From assembly GCA_049616325.1 (NCBI GenBank), contig JBMZHG010000021.1, positions 1-34,490 of the forward strand: a stretch of DNA of 34,490 nucleotides, read 5' to 3'. A program made the position numbers and the translations under genes. The stretch is from UBA11663 sp049616325 (GTDB lineage: Bacteria; Bacteroidota; Bacteroidia; Flavobacteriales_D; Sanyastnellaceae). The notes under the pieces were generated by a model. The model saw nothing but the letters and a program-made list of their open reading frames with translations. It was not told where the DNA came from and searched no databases. Shown here piece by piece: positions 15,153 to 23,414 of the stretch (the stretch's first letter is position 1; each line of letters begins with the position of its first letter).

Positions 15153-15226
15153 GGCTCTGTAGCTCAACTGGATAGAGCACCTCACTACGGATGAGGAGGT
15201 TTGGGGTTCGAATCCCTACAGGGTCA
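15153..15226 (+). tRNA. tRNA-Arg (anticodon ACG)
   Basis: A complete 74-nt cloverleaf: acceptor GGCTCTG/CAGGGTC with G-U pairs, D arm GCTC/GAGC, anticodon arm CCTCA/TGAGG with loop CTACGGA giving anticodon ACG (read as inosine after deamination, decoding CGU/CGC/CGA), a five-base variable loop, and T arm TGGGG/CCCTA with loop TTCGAAT. The discriminator base is A. CCA is not encoded. Confidence 0.97.
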
Positions 15227-15235
15227 CGAAAGAAG

Positions 15236-15264
15236 CCTGGTTGCACTCGCAACCGGGTTTTTTT
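15236..15264 (+). terminator. Intrinsic terminator after tRNA-Arg
   Basis: Nine-pair stem CCTGGTTGC/GCAACCGGG (one T-G pair) with loop ACTC, followed by seven T. It starts 10 nt after the tRNA. Confidence 0.92.
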
Positions 15265-15404
15265 GTGTCCGCTAATCCCGCGCTCACGCTGTCCAGAATA
15301 CATGTTTGATTGATGAAAGAACGCACCGTACGTCGCAGGATGTGGCATACAATTCCTCGAACCATTAGATTATTATGTATATTCAAGGCTCCAAATCGGA
15401 ACTC

Positions 15405-16094
15405 ATGCGTACGTTTTTCTCTGCTCTTCTGCTCGTGGCAGCAGGAGGGGTGTGGGGCCAAACCACACAACCTTGGCAGCCCGACGCCAACGGCGACGGC
15501 TTGATCAACGCCGGGGACATGCTCGCTTTCCTGACGGTATACAACACCCAATGGGGCCCTGACATGACCGTGGCTTGCGACTACCAAGGCACCCAAATGG
15601 AAGCCTTGTTTGCCGACTTGATGAACGCGGACGCTCAACTGGACTCCCTGTACTTCGCATACAGCATCTACGACAGCGCCGAAGTGTTCGTGCCTGGATG
15701 CCCTGAACTTGTCACCGTGTACAACCTCGTGGAGCGGAGTGGAACCATCACCACATTTGAGCACATCACCTTCCCCGACGGACGCATCACCGTGACTTCC
15801 GGAGAGGAAATCGACGGCCACTACGTGTTCTTCGATTGGCGCTTCAACCCGCTGTACGCGGTGTATTCCTTGGAGTTTGGCGACGCGGCCATTGTGGCTC
15901 AATCGGCTCCGTTTTTTGACGGCCTTTGGCACTACGCGAACGACCACATTGGGCTGCCTCTTCCCGAATCGTGGCACCTCGACGAAACGGGAATTCACTT
16001 CCCCGCCTACTCAGGCACGATGAACCAATACGGGGATTTCCAGTTCGTGCCTTATTGGAGCACGCCCAGCGAGTCTGAAGAGTCCGGCGAGTAA
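15405..16094 (+). CDS. Secreted protein with dockerin-like calcium loop
   Basis: A 229-residue exported protein of unknown function. The signal peptide covers about residues 1-18 (ending GGVWGQ). Directly after it comes PDANGDGLINAGDMLAFLTV, a dockerin-type/EF-hand-like loop (D-x-N-x-D-G-x-I-N-x-x-D); one copy is obvious, whereas true dockerins have two. The rest is rich in aromatic and acidic residues with no catalytic motif that I recognise. Similar loops are common in secreted proteins of marine Flavobacteriales. The ATG at 15405 is preferred over 15375 because it gives a clean signal peptide. The gene ends 1 bp from the convergent peptidase gene. The stretch 15265-15404 before it shows nothing beyond a weak TATATTCA box at 15378. 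Confidence 0.85.
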   Translation: MRTFFSALLLVAAGGVWGQTTQPWQPDANGDGLINAGDMLAFLTVYNTQWGPDMTVACDYQGTQMEALFADLMNADAQLDSLYFAYSIYDSAEVFVPGCPELVTVYNLVERSGTITTFEHITFPDGRITVTSGEEIDGHYVFFDWRFNPLYAVYSLEFGDAAIVAQSAPFFDGLWHYANDHIGLPLPESWHLDETGIHFPAYSGTMNQYGDFQFVPYWSTPSESEESGE

Positions 16095-16095
16095 G

Positions 16096-17529
16096 TCACT
16101 CCATAGGAGAAGGGAGGTGCCGGTCGAGCAGCGCAAGAAACGTTGCGCACGTGGCGGCGCCCAATTCCAGTTCGCGCTTGTGGACGTTTTCCCAAACGTC
16201 CTGACTCGTGTGGTGGAAATCGAAATACCGTTGCCCGTCCGGAACAAGTCCGACCAAGACGGGGCGGGGCTCCAATTCCTTGAGTGGCCCAATGTCAACG
16301 CCTGAGCCACCGCGGCCGAAGTAATGCAGGTTGTAGGGCTCGAGGAGGTCCGCCCAGCTGCGTACCAGGTCGACCGGGGCGTCGAGGGCGTCCATGCGTA
16401 CGCCGCGCGGGACGAACCCACCCGCGTCCGATTCCATGGCCGCCACGTGACGCAGTCCGAGTGCGTGTTCTTCTGCAGCACGAGCGGCGTACGTCTTGCC
16501 TCCTCGGTTCCCGTTTTCTTCGTTGATGAAAAGCACAAACCGCATGGTCCGCCGCGGTTGGTACCCTACAGCTTTCAATGCCCGAAGCGCCTCGAGGGTG
16601 TGGACGATCCCCGACCCGTCGTCGTGGGCGCCTTCCCCGATGTCCCACGAATCCAAATGCCCGCCAAGGGTCAAAATTTCGTCCGGGAGTTCGCTGCCCC
16701 GCCATTCCCCAATCACGTTGCCCTGGACGACTTCGCCCAGATCGCGGCAGTTCATCCGAAACCTCACCACCACGTCCAGTCCTTGACTCGCGGCGTCTCT
16801 TTGGGCACGGGCCAAGGCGGAAGCGTCCACGGTGGAAACTGCGGCAGCCGGGATTCGGGTGATTCCTTCTTCGTAGCCCATTGATCCGGTGTGGGGCACG
16901 GTGTCAAGGGCGTGCGTGAGGGAGCGCACGAGCACTCCGACCGCCCCGGCTTTGGCTGCGGCAATGGCCCCGCGGCCGCGCTGGTCCCAAGCTCCCCCGT
17001 AGGCGGCGCCGGTGTTGATCAGGAGCGGATCCATGGGGCGGTTGAACAGCACGATGCGTCCGCGTGCGTCCAGCGTGTCGAGTGCGTCCAAATTTCGGAC
17101 CACCAAAAGCGGCGCCTCCACCCACCCGTCGCCGGGGGTGGGGACCGAGCCGCCCAGCGCCGTGATGCGAAGTGGCCTCGCGTCCTCCGAAGGCAGAGAA
17201 GCAAACGCTTCGGCGACGTCGCCTCGCGTCCACGACGGCACGGTGACGTCCATCACGTACGAAGAGTCCGCCCCGTATTGTGCAAGAATTTGCTGGCCCC
17301 AGGCGATGGCGCGGTCGGCACTCGGAGAGCCGCTCAGGCGGTGGCCGATGTCCTTGCACAGGACGCGAAGGTTTTCGTGCGCCTCCCCGTGCGCCAGGAC
17401 TTCGTCGAACAAGGCGCGGACAAGGGCGCTGTCGGTGCGGGCCTCTTGGGCTTCACACGGGAAGGAAGCGGCAAAGAACACAAGGGGAGCTAGGAGCAAG
17501 CGCGTGCAGGTTCGAACGAGGGAAGTCAT
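16096..17529 (-). CDS. Secreted M28 zinc peptidase (carboxypeptidase Q-like)
   Basis: A 477-residue exported metallopeptidase. A signal peptide (about 1-28, ending CEAQ) is followed by an N-terminal region with a protease-associated domain (about 140-270: APLLVVRNLD, GAVGVLVRS). The M28 catalytic domain follows. Its co-catalytic zinc ligands are visible in order: GGHLDSWD (His), HDDGSG (Asp), INEENGNRG (Glu pair), MESDAGGF (Asp) and FHHTSQD (His). This set is typical of plasma glutamate carboxypeptidase/carboxypeptidase Q relatives, which remove amino acids from peptides. Start at ATG 17529, with a TACCTTTC box 5 nt upstream. Longer open frame further upstream is the antisense of the methyltransferase gene. 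Confidence 0.93.
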   Translation of the reverse strand: MTSLVRTCTRLLLAPLVFFAASFPCEAQEARTDSALVRALFDEVLAHGEAHENLRVLCKDIGHRLSGSPSADRAIAWGQQILAQYGADSSYVMDVTVPSWTRGDVAEAFASLPSEDARPLRITALGGSVPTPGDGWVEAPLLVVRNLDALDTLDARGRIVLFNRPMDPLLINTGAAYGGAWDQRGRGAIAAAKAGAVGVLVRSLTHALDTVPHTGSMGYEEGITRIPAAAVSTVDASALARAQRDAASQGLDVVVRFRMNCRDLGEVVQGNVIGEWRGSELPDEILTLGGHLDSWDIGEGAHDDGSGIVHTLEALRALKAVGYQPRRTMRFVLFINEENGNRGGKTYAARAAEEHALGLRHVAAMESDAGGFVPRGVRMDALDAPVDLVRSWADLLEPYNLHYFGRGGSGVDIGPLKELEPRPVLVGLVPDGQRYFDFHHTSQDVWENVHKRELELGAATCATFLALLDRHLPSPME

Positions 17530-17534
17530 GGTTC

Positions 17535-17542
17535 GAAAGGTA
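17535..17542 (-). promoter_or_regulatory. -7-like element, M28 peptidase gene
   Basis: TACCTTTC on the minus strand, one base from TAnnTTTG, 5 nt before the ATG at 17529. The 38-bp divergent gap also contains a GTTCG/CGAAC inverted repeat. Confidence 0.45.
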
Positions 17543-17567
17543 GCCGGATGTTCCCGAACTTCGGTGC

Positions 17568-18215
17568 ATGAACATGTGGGACGAGCGCTACCGCGCACAC
17601 GAAACGGTGTACGGCACGACGCCAAACGTTTTTTGGGCGTCGCAGTTGGGAGTGCTTGCTGCGGGTTTCGCGGCGGGCTCCGCAGCATCCGATGTGCCCG
17701 GAACCGCGGCGCTGCCGTGCGACGGTGAGGGAAGAAACGCGGTCGCGGCCGCGAAGGCGGGTTGGGACGTGTGGAGCTTCGACGCAAGCGAAGTTGGCGT
17801 GAAAAAGTCGCTGGACTTGGCTGCAGAGGCAGGGGTGTCGATCCGTGCCGAAGTGGGGGACGCCTTTGAGGTGGTTCCGGGGGCGCAATTTGACGTGGTC
17901 GGGTTGGTGTTCGCGCACATGCCCGCCGACCGCCGTGAGGAGTTTCATCGGCGCGCCTGGTCCTGGGTGAAGCCCGGAGGCCGGCTTGTGGTCGAAGGAT
18001 TTCATCGGGATCAGCTGGGCTTGACTTCTGGCGGCCCCAAGGACGTGGCCATGTTGTTTGAAGAAACGACGTTGGCCTCCGACCTGTTCCAAGGAGGGAG
18101 CGAAGCCGACGGCCGTGTGCTTTGGCAGGCGCGTTGCGAACAAATCCTGGACGAAGGACCGTTTCACCAGGGCCCGGCGGTGACCTGTCAATGGGTGATT
18201 CAAAAGAACGCGTGA
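17568..18215 (+). CDS. Small class I SAM methyltransferase, TehB-like
   Basis: A 215-residue cytoplasmic methyltransferase. The N-terminus MWDERYRAHETVYGTTPN matches the start of TehB/thiopurine-type methyltransferases. The SAM site is the atypical but family-consistent ALPCDGEGRNAVAAAKAGWD (motif I), followed by SFDASEVGVKKS and FDVVGLVFAHM. The substrate is unknown; relatives detoxify tellurite or methylate small molecules. Its stop TGA overlaps the ATG of the Smr gene by one base (TGATG), so the two are translationally coupled. Confidence 0.85.
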   Translation: MNMWDERYRAHETVYGTTPNVFWASQLGVLAAGFAAGSAASDVPGTAALPCDGEGRNAVAAAKAGWDVWSFDASEVGVKKSLDLAAEAGVSIRAEVGDAFEVVPGAQFDVVGLVFAHMPADRREEFHRRAWSWVKPGGRLVVEGFHRDQLGLTSGGPKDVAMLFEETTLASDLFQGGSEADGRVLWQARCEQILDEGPFHQGPAVTCQWVIQKNA

Positions 18216-18823
18216 TGGGCTTTGTGGCAGGACAGCGGGTGAAGTTTCTCAACGACGTCGGGTCTGCGACTGTCGTGCGCGTGGAGGGCGACTCGGTGGT
18301 GGTCACCGACGAGGACGGCTTCGACCGCACCGTGCCTTCGCGAGAGTTGCTTGCCGCTCCGGATCCGGAGCAGGAAGCGAAGAGCTACGGCGACAAGGTG
18401 CCGGATTTGGCCCAATTGCTGATGCAAGACGTGGGGGAAAAGCGGATGAAGCAACTCCAAAGAGAATTCGAAGTCCGCTACCAGCACTCGCAGGCAACCA
18501 ACATGGCGCGGCGCGACGCCCACATGGAAGTCGACCTGCACATTCACGAGCTGGTGGACGACCAGCGTGGCCTGCCTGACCGCACGAAACTCGCGATTCA
18601 ACTCGATCATTTCGACCGCATGATGGACATCGCCAAGCGCGAGAAGTTGCGTCGAATCGTGTTCATCCACGGCGTAGGTCAGGGCGTACTCAGGCACCAA
18701 ATTCGCACCGCGCTCGACCAACACCACCCCGATTGCTCGTACCGCGAGGGCGACCCCCGGAAGTACGGCTCAGGGGCGACGGAGGTTTGGCTCGGGCAGG
18801 GTTCGTGGCGGAAGCCCGAGTGA
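18215..18823 (+). CDS. Smr-domain protein with N-terminal beta domain
   Basis: A 202-residue protein. Residues about 1-50 form a small beta domain (VAGQRVKFLNDVGSATVVRV) like the N-terminal unit of Bacteroidota DUF2027/Smr proteins. Residues about 110-195 are a Smr domain: the VDLHIHELVDD strand-helix and the hallmark loop FIHGVGQGVLRHQI, as in MutS2 C-termini. Smr domains cut branched DNA or RNA; MutS2/SmrB types act on stalled ribosomes. The role here is unknown. The ATG at 18215 is chosen because it overlaps the preceding stop codon; ATG 18191 is an in-frame alternative. Confidence 0.85.
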   Translation: MGFVAGQRVKFLNDVGSATVVRVEGDSVVVTDEDGFDRTVPSRELLAAPDPEQEAKSYGDKVPDLAQLLMQDVGEKRMKQLQREFEVRYQHSQATNMARRDAHMEVDLHIHELVDDQRGLPDRTKLAIQLDHFDRMMDIAKREKLRRIVFIHGVGQGVLRHQIRTALDQHHPDCSYREGDPRKYGSGATEVWLGQGSWRKPE

Positions 18824-18856
18824 GGCCCACGTGAAGTCCGCGATCTGGGGCTCGCG

Positions 18857-19687
18857 TCAATTTCCTGCGCCGGCCTTTTGTTCCTTCATTTCTTTCGCCA
18901 CCTGGTTGATGTCCCGTCCAGGCACATGCATCCAAAGGTTGGGGGCGTCCAAGGTGAATGGGGCGGAGGGGTTTAACGTCAGCACCTGCATCGAATGGGG
19001 CAGCGTGCCTTCTTCGTCCGGCACCCCCCAAGCCGCCTTCAAAGGCACACCTTCCGGCAACGTAAGGTTGCGAAGCTCAGAAGCGTTGGGCCTGCAGTGA
19101 AGCCACGATGCGGCGGCGTTGCGAGTCGCCTCGATTTCAGCTTCACTCCAACTGAACTGACTCACGTCCGCCATCCAGACGGTGACGCGAGATTTGCCTT
19201 CTTTGCCTGACCACGGGAGGCAATCTTTGCCCATGATTGCGGTGGGCTCCGCGTTCTTTTCAGCCTTGAGGACACGCGGTTCATTGTCCTCGCTCCAAAA
19301 GCCTGCCATCACCATCATTTGCTCGGTCATGAAATTGCCTTCTTCCCGCTTCAGTCCCAAAGTTGCAAGCGGCGTGGCAGGCGAAAGCCGAACCGTGCAA
19401 TTGCCCTCCGAATTCAAGACGTCGGTCCACATCAAGGCCTTGCCTTCGAAATCCCAACGCAATTCGCCGACGGACGATTGGCCGCTTCGGGAGAGTTCGT
19501 ACGCCAGGTGTCCGCGGAACTCGACAGGTTCTTCGGAGAGGGGAACCATCGTCAGGCGCATGAGGTCCGTCATCATTTCCGCACCGCTGACGTCGGATCT
19601 GAGTTCGGGGGTTTGGGCCCACGAGGCGGTGGCCAAAAGGAGACCCAAGGTCAGGCCGCAAGCGGGCCGCAATAGGAACACGTTCAT
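18857..19687 (-). CDS. Secreted protein of unknown function
   Basis: A 276-residue protein with a signal peptide (about 1-24, ending ATASWAQ). The mature protein looks like a mixed beta structure, with segments such as EFRGHLAYELSRSG and GELRWDFEGKALMWTDVLNS that recall Bacteroidota DUF4412-type envelope proteins, though I am not confident of this. Two mature Cys occur in separate segments (GNCTV, DCLPW) with a third at WLHCRP. A TACCTTCC box (19692-19699) lies 4 nt before the ATG. The next minus-strand gene upstream ends 51 bp away and is also secreted, so they may form an operon. Confidence 0.78.
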   Translation of the reverse strand: MNVFLLRPACGLTLGLLLATASWAQTPELRSDVSGAEMMTDLMRLTMVPLSEEPVEFRGHLAYELSRSGQSSVGELRWDFEGKALMWTDVLNSEGNCTVRLSPATPLATLGLKREEGNFMTEQMMVMAGFWSEDNEPRVLKAEKNAEPTAIMGKDCLPWSGKEGKSRVTVWMADVSQFSWSEAEIEATRNAAASWLHCRPNASELRNLTLPEGVPLKAAWGVPDEEGTLPHSMQVLTLNPSAPFTLDAPNLWMHVPGRDINQVAKEMKEQKAGAGN

Positions 19688-19738
19688 GGAAGGAAGGTAC
19701 GAAGGAAGGGCGTCTGGGGGAAGGGCGGCTTCCTGACC

Positions 19739-20617
19739 TCAGTTGCGTCGGCTTCGGGCTGCAGGGTCGCGGTACTTGCGGGGAGAATTGCCTTCCGAAT
19801 TGCGCACTGCGACGTCACTGACCCAATGCCAACGCCCTTTTTTCCACTCCAAGCCGTCGTAGCTCAAGGTGGGACCGTAGAAGGCATGTTGCCCGCGAAA
19901 CGAGGGGTCTTCTGGAGCGATTCGGTCCATCACGATTCGGACAGGCTCGGATTCCACCTTCAACGTTGCTTGGACGGCGTCTGCGTACGTCATCACAACG
20001 CGCTTTTGAAGCCCTTCGGGGAGCTCAAACCGGGGTGACCCAAACCGCACCCGCCCGTTGCGCGGCTCCACGGTCTCTACCCGCTTGGAGGTGGTCAGCG
20101 CGTCTGCACCGTCCCAAGCGAGCAAGGTGTACACCGGGGTGGTTTTGTCGTAGGTCAGGACGCCGTCGTAATAGAGACCTCCTTGCCAGCGATCGTGGCG
20201 GTGCATGCGCGACAGGTCGCGCGTGTCGACTTCGGGGTCGTGGGTCAAGAGGGTCCATTCGTAGCCCAGTGCCGAGGACGGAGCGGCGTGTGCCACCCAG
20301 CCTCCGTAGGCTTGAAGCCTGCTGTCTAGCTCGACGTTCCAGGTAAACACGACGAGGCGTTCGTCGCCTTCGCCGAGGTCGACGACGGCTTGGTCCCAGG
20401 TACCCCAATCCACGTCCAGGATGGCTCCGGTTTCGAGCGCCGAGGCCCACAAGTCCTGCAATTGCGTGTGAAGTGCGAGCCGATCTTCCTCGTTGCGCGC
20501 TTGTTTCAAGCTTTGGTGTGCGGCCTCGCATCGGGCGAGCTCGGCGGTTTGGGCGAAGCCCGTTGCACTGAGGAACCCCAGGGAAAGGAAGAGTGGAAGA
20601 AGGGTGGGGCGAAGCAT
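19739..20617 (-). CDS. Secreted protein of unknown function
   Basis: A 292-residue exported protein. The signal peptide covers about residues 1-22 (LLPLFLSLGFLSATGFAQ), followed by a helical segment (ELARCEAAHQSLKQARNEEDRLALHTQLQDL) and then a beta-rich body containing VVFTWNVELDSRLQAYGGWV and LYYDGVLTYDKTTPVYTLLA. The WNV...YGGWVAH pattern occurs in hypothetical proteins of marine Bacteroidota as far as I recall; no function is known. ATG 20617 is chosen because it begins the signal peptide; an ATG-like start 63 nt earlier adds a basic leader that would spoil it. The C-terminus is very basic (PRKYRDPAARSRRN). Confidence 0.8.
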   Translation of the reverse strand: MLRPTLLPLFLSLGFLSATGFAQTAELARCEAAHQSLKQARNEEDRLALHTQLQDLWASALETGAILDVDWGTWDQAVVDLGEGDERLVVFTWNVELDSRLQAYGGWVAHAAPSSALGYEWTLLTHDPEVDTRDLSRMHRHDRWQGGLYYDGVLTYDKTTPVYTLLAWDGADALTTSKRVETVEPRNGRVRFGSPRFELPEGLQKRVVMTYADAVQATLKVESEPVRIVMDRIAPEDPSFRGQHAFYGPTLSYDGLEWKKGRWHWVSDVAVRNSEGNSPRKYRDPAARSRRN

Positions 20618-20651
20618 GACGGAAGTTCTAACGTGCAACGCGCCGGATTTC

Positions 20652-20999
20652 TTACAAGTGCATGAAGGCTTTCTTGGCAAGAAGCTGGTCTTCCGACTCG
20701 CGGTGGTCGGGGTCGTCGACGCAGCAATCCACGGGACAAACCGCCGCGCATTGGGGTTCGTCGTGGAAGCCCACGCACTCGGTGCACTTGTCCGAGACGA
20801 TGAAGTACAGGTCTGGGTTCACGGTGTCGTGCTCCTCGTCGGAATTCACGCTTCCCGCCGTGGGGTGGTCGCCGGTGCCTTTGAAGCCTGTGCCGTCGGC
20901 AAACGTCCACGTGGCCCCGCCTTCGTAGATGGCGTTGTTGGGGCATTCCGGTTCACATGCACCGCAATTGATGCATTCGTCTGTAATCATGATGGCCAT
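20652..20999 (-). CDS. 2[4Fe-4S] ferredoxin
   Basis: A 115-residue electron carrier. The first cluster motif is C9-x2-C12-x2-C15-x3-C19-P (CINCGACEPECP). The second is C72-x2-C75-x8-C84-x3-C88-P-x3-C92 (ending CAAVCPVDCC), the long-spacer form seen in Allochromatium/YfhL-type ferredoxins. The region between (residues about 22-70) carries an acidic insertion. It is divergent from the acyl-CoA reductase gene with only 22 bp between start codons; this pairing recurs in Bacteroidota from memory, but a functional link is not proven. Start ATG 20999 (MAIMITDEC) is preferred; earlier in-frame codons fall within the opposite gene. Confidence 0.95.
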   Translation of the reverse strand: MAIMITDECINCGACEPECPNNAIYEGGATWTFADGTGFKGTGDHPTAGSVNSDEEHDTVNPDLYFIVSDKCTECVGFHDEPQCAAVCPVDCCVDDPDHRESEDQLLAKKAFMHL

Positions 21000-21005
21000 G
21001 GCAGG

Positions 21006-21026
21006 TACCTTTGGAGAGCAAATGTA
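21006..21026. promoter_or_regulatory. Face-to-face divergent -7 elements
   Basis: Plus strand: TACCTTTG at 21006-21013, 8 nt before the acyl-CoA reductase ATG. Minus strand: TACATTTG at 21026-21019, which covers the reductase start codon and serves the ferredoxin gene. Both fully match TAnnTTTG and they lie 5 bp apart, so two polymerases could not occupy both at once. Confidence 0.6.
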
Positions 21027-22086
21027 CAACGCCAACAAACTCCGTTCGTCTCTTGTTCAACTCGGTGCCTGGCTTCGTGAGGAGGCACCTCAAGACGCCG
21101 ACATCAAGCGGCTTGCCTTGGCGTCCAACGGCTGGTTTACTCCGGAAAGTATCGACCTCGCGTTGTCGTCGCACGGGCAAGCGCTCCGCCGCGAGGAGGT
21201 TGACCGTTGGCTCGATGCGTACGCGTTGCCGAATCGCGGCACGCCGACCAAAGTGGGGTTGATCTTGGCCGGCAATTTGCCCTTGGTCGGGTGGCACGAC
21301 ATTCTGTGCGCAGTGTTTGCCGGGCACCGCGTGCACGTGAAACTGTCCAAAGACGACGCGCTGCTCCCCAAATGGCTGGTGGCGAAGTGGGCGGAGCTGG
21401 AGCCTTACGTCGGAGAAGCGGTCGAGTTTCACGACGGCTTGATGCGCGACCTGGATGCTGTGGTGGCCACGGGTGGGGCCAATGCCAGCCGGTACTTTCA
21501 AGCCTACTTCGGCCACCTCCCGCACCTGTTTCGCGGACCGCGAACGTCGGTGGCGGTGTTGGACGGCTCGGAGACCGACGACGACCTGGCCCGGCTGGGG
21601 GACGACATCTTCGCGCACTTCGGCATGGGATGCCGAAGCGTGACCAAGGTTTGGGTGCCCGATGGGTTTGATTTGGACCGATGTTTCGGGCAATGGATGC
21701 CTTGGGGCCACTTGGCGCAACACGGCAAATACGCCAACAACTACGACTACCACAAGGCGGTTTGGCTCTTGAATAAGGAGGAGATGATTGAGAATGGATT
21801 CGTGTTGGTGAAGGCGGATTCGGGGCTGGTTTCGCCCATTGGAACGTTGTTCGTGGAGCGCTACTCGCAGGCAAAGGAGGTCGCGGATTTGTTGCACTCC
21901 AAGCAAGACCAAATCCAAGTCGTCACCGCCCGTCCGGACGGCGAGCTCAACAACCTCCTGTCCGGCCGCGGATTGCGAACCACGGGCTTTGGCGCGAACC
22001 AATGTCCGGGCTTGTCGGATTACGCAGACGGCGCCGACACCCTGTCCTTTTTGTTGTCGCTTCCCAATCAAGCAGCGGAGGCGTAA
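21022..22086 (+). CDS. Acyl-CoA reductase, LuxC family
   Basis: A 354-residue member of the aldehyde-dehydrogenase-like LuxC family, which reduces acyl-CoA or acyl-protein thioesters to aldehydes with NAD(P)H. The N-terminal nucleotide-binding half contains VGLILAGNLPLVGWHD. The catalytic block is HFGMGCRSVTKVWVP with the acylated nucleophile at Cys204. The C-terminal part matches family members (GTLFVERYSQAKEVADLL). No luxD, luxE or luciferase genes are present, so it is not a bioluminescence locus; Bacteroidota carry it widely next to a ferredoxin gene. Start ATG 21022 is supported by the promoter box at 21006. Its TAA stop is part of the next gene's -7-like box. Confidence 0.9.
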   Translation: MYNANKLRSSLVQLGAWLREEAPQDADIKRLALASNGWFTPESIDLALSSHGQALRREEVDRWLDAYALPNRGTPTKVGLILAGNLPLVGWHDILCAVFAGHRVHVKLSKDDALLPKWLVAKWAELEPYVGEAVEFHDGLMRDLDAVVATGGANASRYFQAYFGHLPHLFRGPRTSVAVLDGSETDDDLARLGDDIFAHFGMGCRSVTKVWVPDGFDLDRCFGQWMPWGHLAQHGKYANNYDYHKAVWLLNKEEMIENGFVLVKADSGLVSPIGTLFVERYSQAKEVADLLHSKQDQIQVVTARPDGELNNLLSGRGLRTTGFGANQCPGLSDYADGADTLSFLLSLPNQAAEA

Positions 22087-22091
22087 TTTCG
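22084..22091 (+). promoter_or_regulatory. -7-like element, lipoprotein gene
   Basis: TAATTTCG (TAnnTTCG variant) overlaps the acyl-CoA reductase stop codon and ends 4 nt before the ATG at 22096. Confidence 0.45.
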
Positions 22092-22095
22092 CGTC

Positions 22096-23295
22096 ATGAA
22101 GAATTCGTGGATGCGCTCTCGCCGAGCAGCGATTGGTGGAGGGTTGGCCTTGGCGGTCGCCGTGTCGGTTTCCAGTTGCAGCACAGACGTCGACCTGACG
22201 GCGCCGTACGACAGTTTTCCTGTGGTGTACGGGTTGCTTGAGTTGCAAGCCGACACGCAGTGGGTGAAAATCAACCGAACGTGGCTGGGGGAGGGAAACC
22301 AACTGATTGCGGCGCAGGTGGCGGACAGTTCTGAGTACCCCGCCGGCAGCGTGGCGGCGCGGGTGGTGGAGTTGATTCCTTCGAGTTCAGGAGGCATCGT
22401 CGGAAACGAACTTCCCACGGGACGGGAATGGGTGATTCGCGACACGCTTGTGAGCAACAAAGAGACGTCCGGGGCATTTTTTGGGCCGGAACAGCGCCTT
22501 TACTATGCCGCCACCTCACAGGATGCGTTGGAAGACGACAAGCTTTACCGCCTCGAGCTGAGCCTTCCCGACGGCAAGCAAGCGCGGGCGACCACCACCA
22601 TGGTCGAGTCGAGCGTCGGCGCCATCAACCAACCGCCGCCCAACTTGCCGACCTACAAGATGGGGTTTGCGGCGGTCAGTCCCAACGGAACCGCGACTTA
22701 CCCCAACTTCCCGTTCAAGTGGACGACTTCTCCAGGGGCGAGTTTGTACACCGCATCGTTGGTGGTTCACTTTGTGGAGAAGTTCTATGCTGACGACGCG
22801 ATGACCATGCTTGACAGCGCGCGCGACCGGACCGTGACCATTCCTGTGGGCACCCGTGAAGTGACCAACCTCAACAGCCCTCAAACCATCGACGAGTCGT
22901 TCGAATGCGAGCGGCTTTTCACCGAATTGAGCAACCGGCTGGTGGCCAATCCTCGGGTGCGTCGCGAGTTAGGCAGGTACGATGCCGAATACCAAATGGA
23001 GCGTGCCTTCGACTTTGTGCTGGAGGTGGCGAACCAGGATTTGGCGATCTACCTCGACGTCAACGAAACGTCCAACAGCATTGTGCAAGACCGGCCCACT
23101 TGGACCAACATTGAAGTGACCAACGCGGACGGCGCTCCTGTGGGAGGCATTGGGCTTTGGGGATCGCGCACCACGCTTGGCGTTTACGGTCTGGGCTACA
23201 CCAAGCAAACGATTCAGCACTTGCAAGAGGGGGACTTGACGGCGCCGCTCAATTTTTGCTCGCCGAGTTCCTTGAGCGACTACTACTGTGACTGA
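22096..23295 (+). CDS. Conserved Bacteroidota lipoprotein (DUF4249-like)
   Basis: A 399-residue lipoprotein: basic N-terminus, hydrophobic segment, lipobox VSSC near residue 28, then STDVDLTAPYDSFPVVYGLL. The opening (V-x-A-PY-x-x-x-P-VVYGLL, then KINRTWLGEGN) resembles a family of Bacteroidota surface or periplasmic lipoproteins I recall, related to or resembling DUF4249, usually of unknown function. The body is beta-rich with a final paired Cys (FCSPSS, YYCD) that may form a disulfide. Downstream, CGTTCG/CGAACG (23298-23312) could be a weak terminator. It is 9 bp after the acyl-CoA reductase stop. Confidence 0.8.
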   Translation: MKNSWMRSRRAAIGGGLALAVAVSVSSCSTDVDLTAPYDSFPVVYGLLELQADTQWVKINRTWLGEGNQLIAAQVADSSEYPAGSVAARVVELIPSSSGGIVGNELPTGREWVIRDTLVSNKETSGAFFGPEQRLYYAATSQDALEDDKLYRLELSLPDGKQARATTTMVESSVGAINQPPPNLPTYKMGFAAVSPNGTATYPNFPFKWTTSPGASLYTASLVVHFVEKFYADDAMTMLDSARDRTVTIPVGTREVTNLNSPQTIDESFECERLFTELSNRLVANPRVRRELGRYDAEYQMERAFDFVLEVANQDLAIYLDVNETSNSIVQDRPTWTNIEVTNADGAPVGGIGLWGSRTTLGVYGLGYTKQTIQHLQEGDLTAPLNFCSPSSLSDYYCD

Positions 23296-23414
23296 GGCGT
23301 TCGCTTCGAACGAGTCTCCGAACGACGTAATTCTCAACGTGTTGTGAACATGTTCCCTCTTCGATGCGGAGTGAGGAGGGGTTTGTGCCGCATCTTGGGT
23401 TCGTGGATCATGCA
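23296..23414. other. Short intergenic gap with two small dyads
   Basis: Contains a 6-bp stem with a 3-nt loop (23298-23312) just after the lipoprotein stop, without a T-run, and a 10-bp palindrome GAACATGTTC (23346-23355). No -7 box of the usual form is visible before the next gene. Confidence 0.5.

Noticed and set aside
14305..15185. Several overlapping minus-strand open frames of 180-225 codons in the gap
   Set aside because: They overlap in all frames, lack start context and known motifs, and repeat the same residues because of the 55-bp repeat. They are open because the plus strand is purine-rich, which fits a structured RNA better.
21022..22086. Bioluminescence (lux) locus
   Set aside because: Only the LuxC-type reductase is present; no luciferase, luxD or luxE genes flank it.
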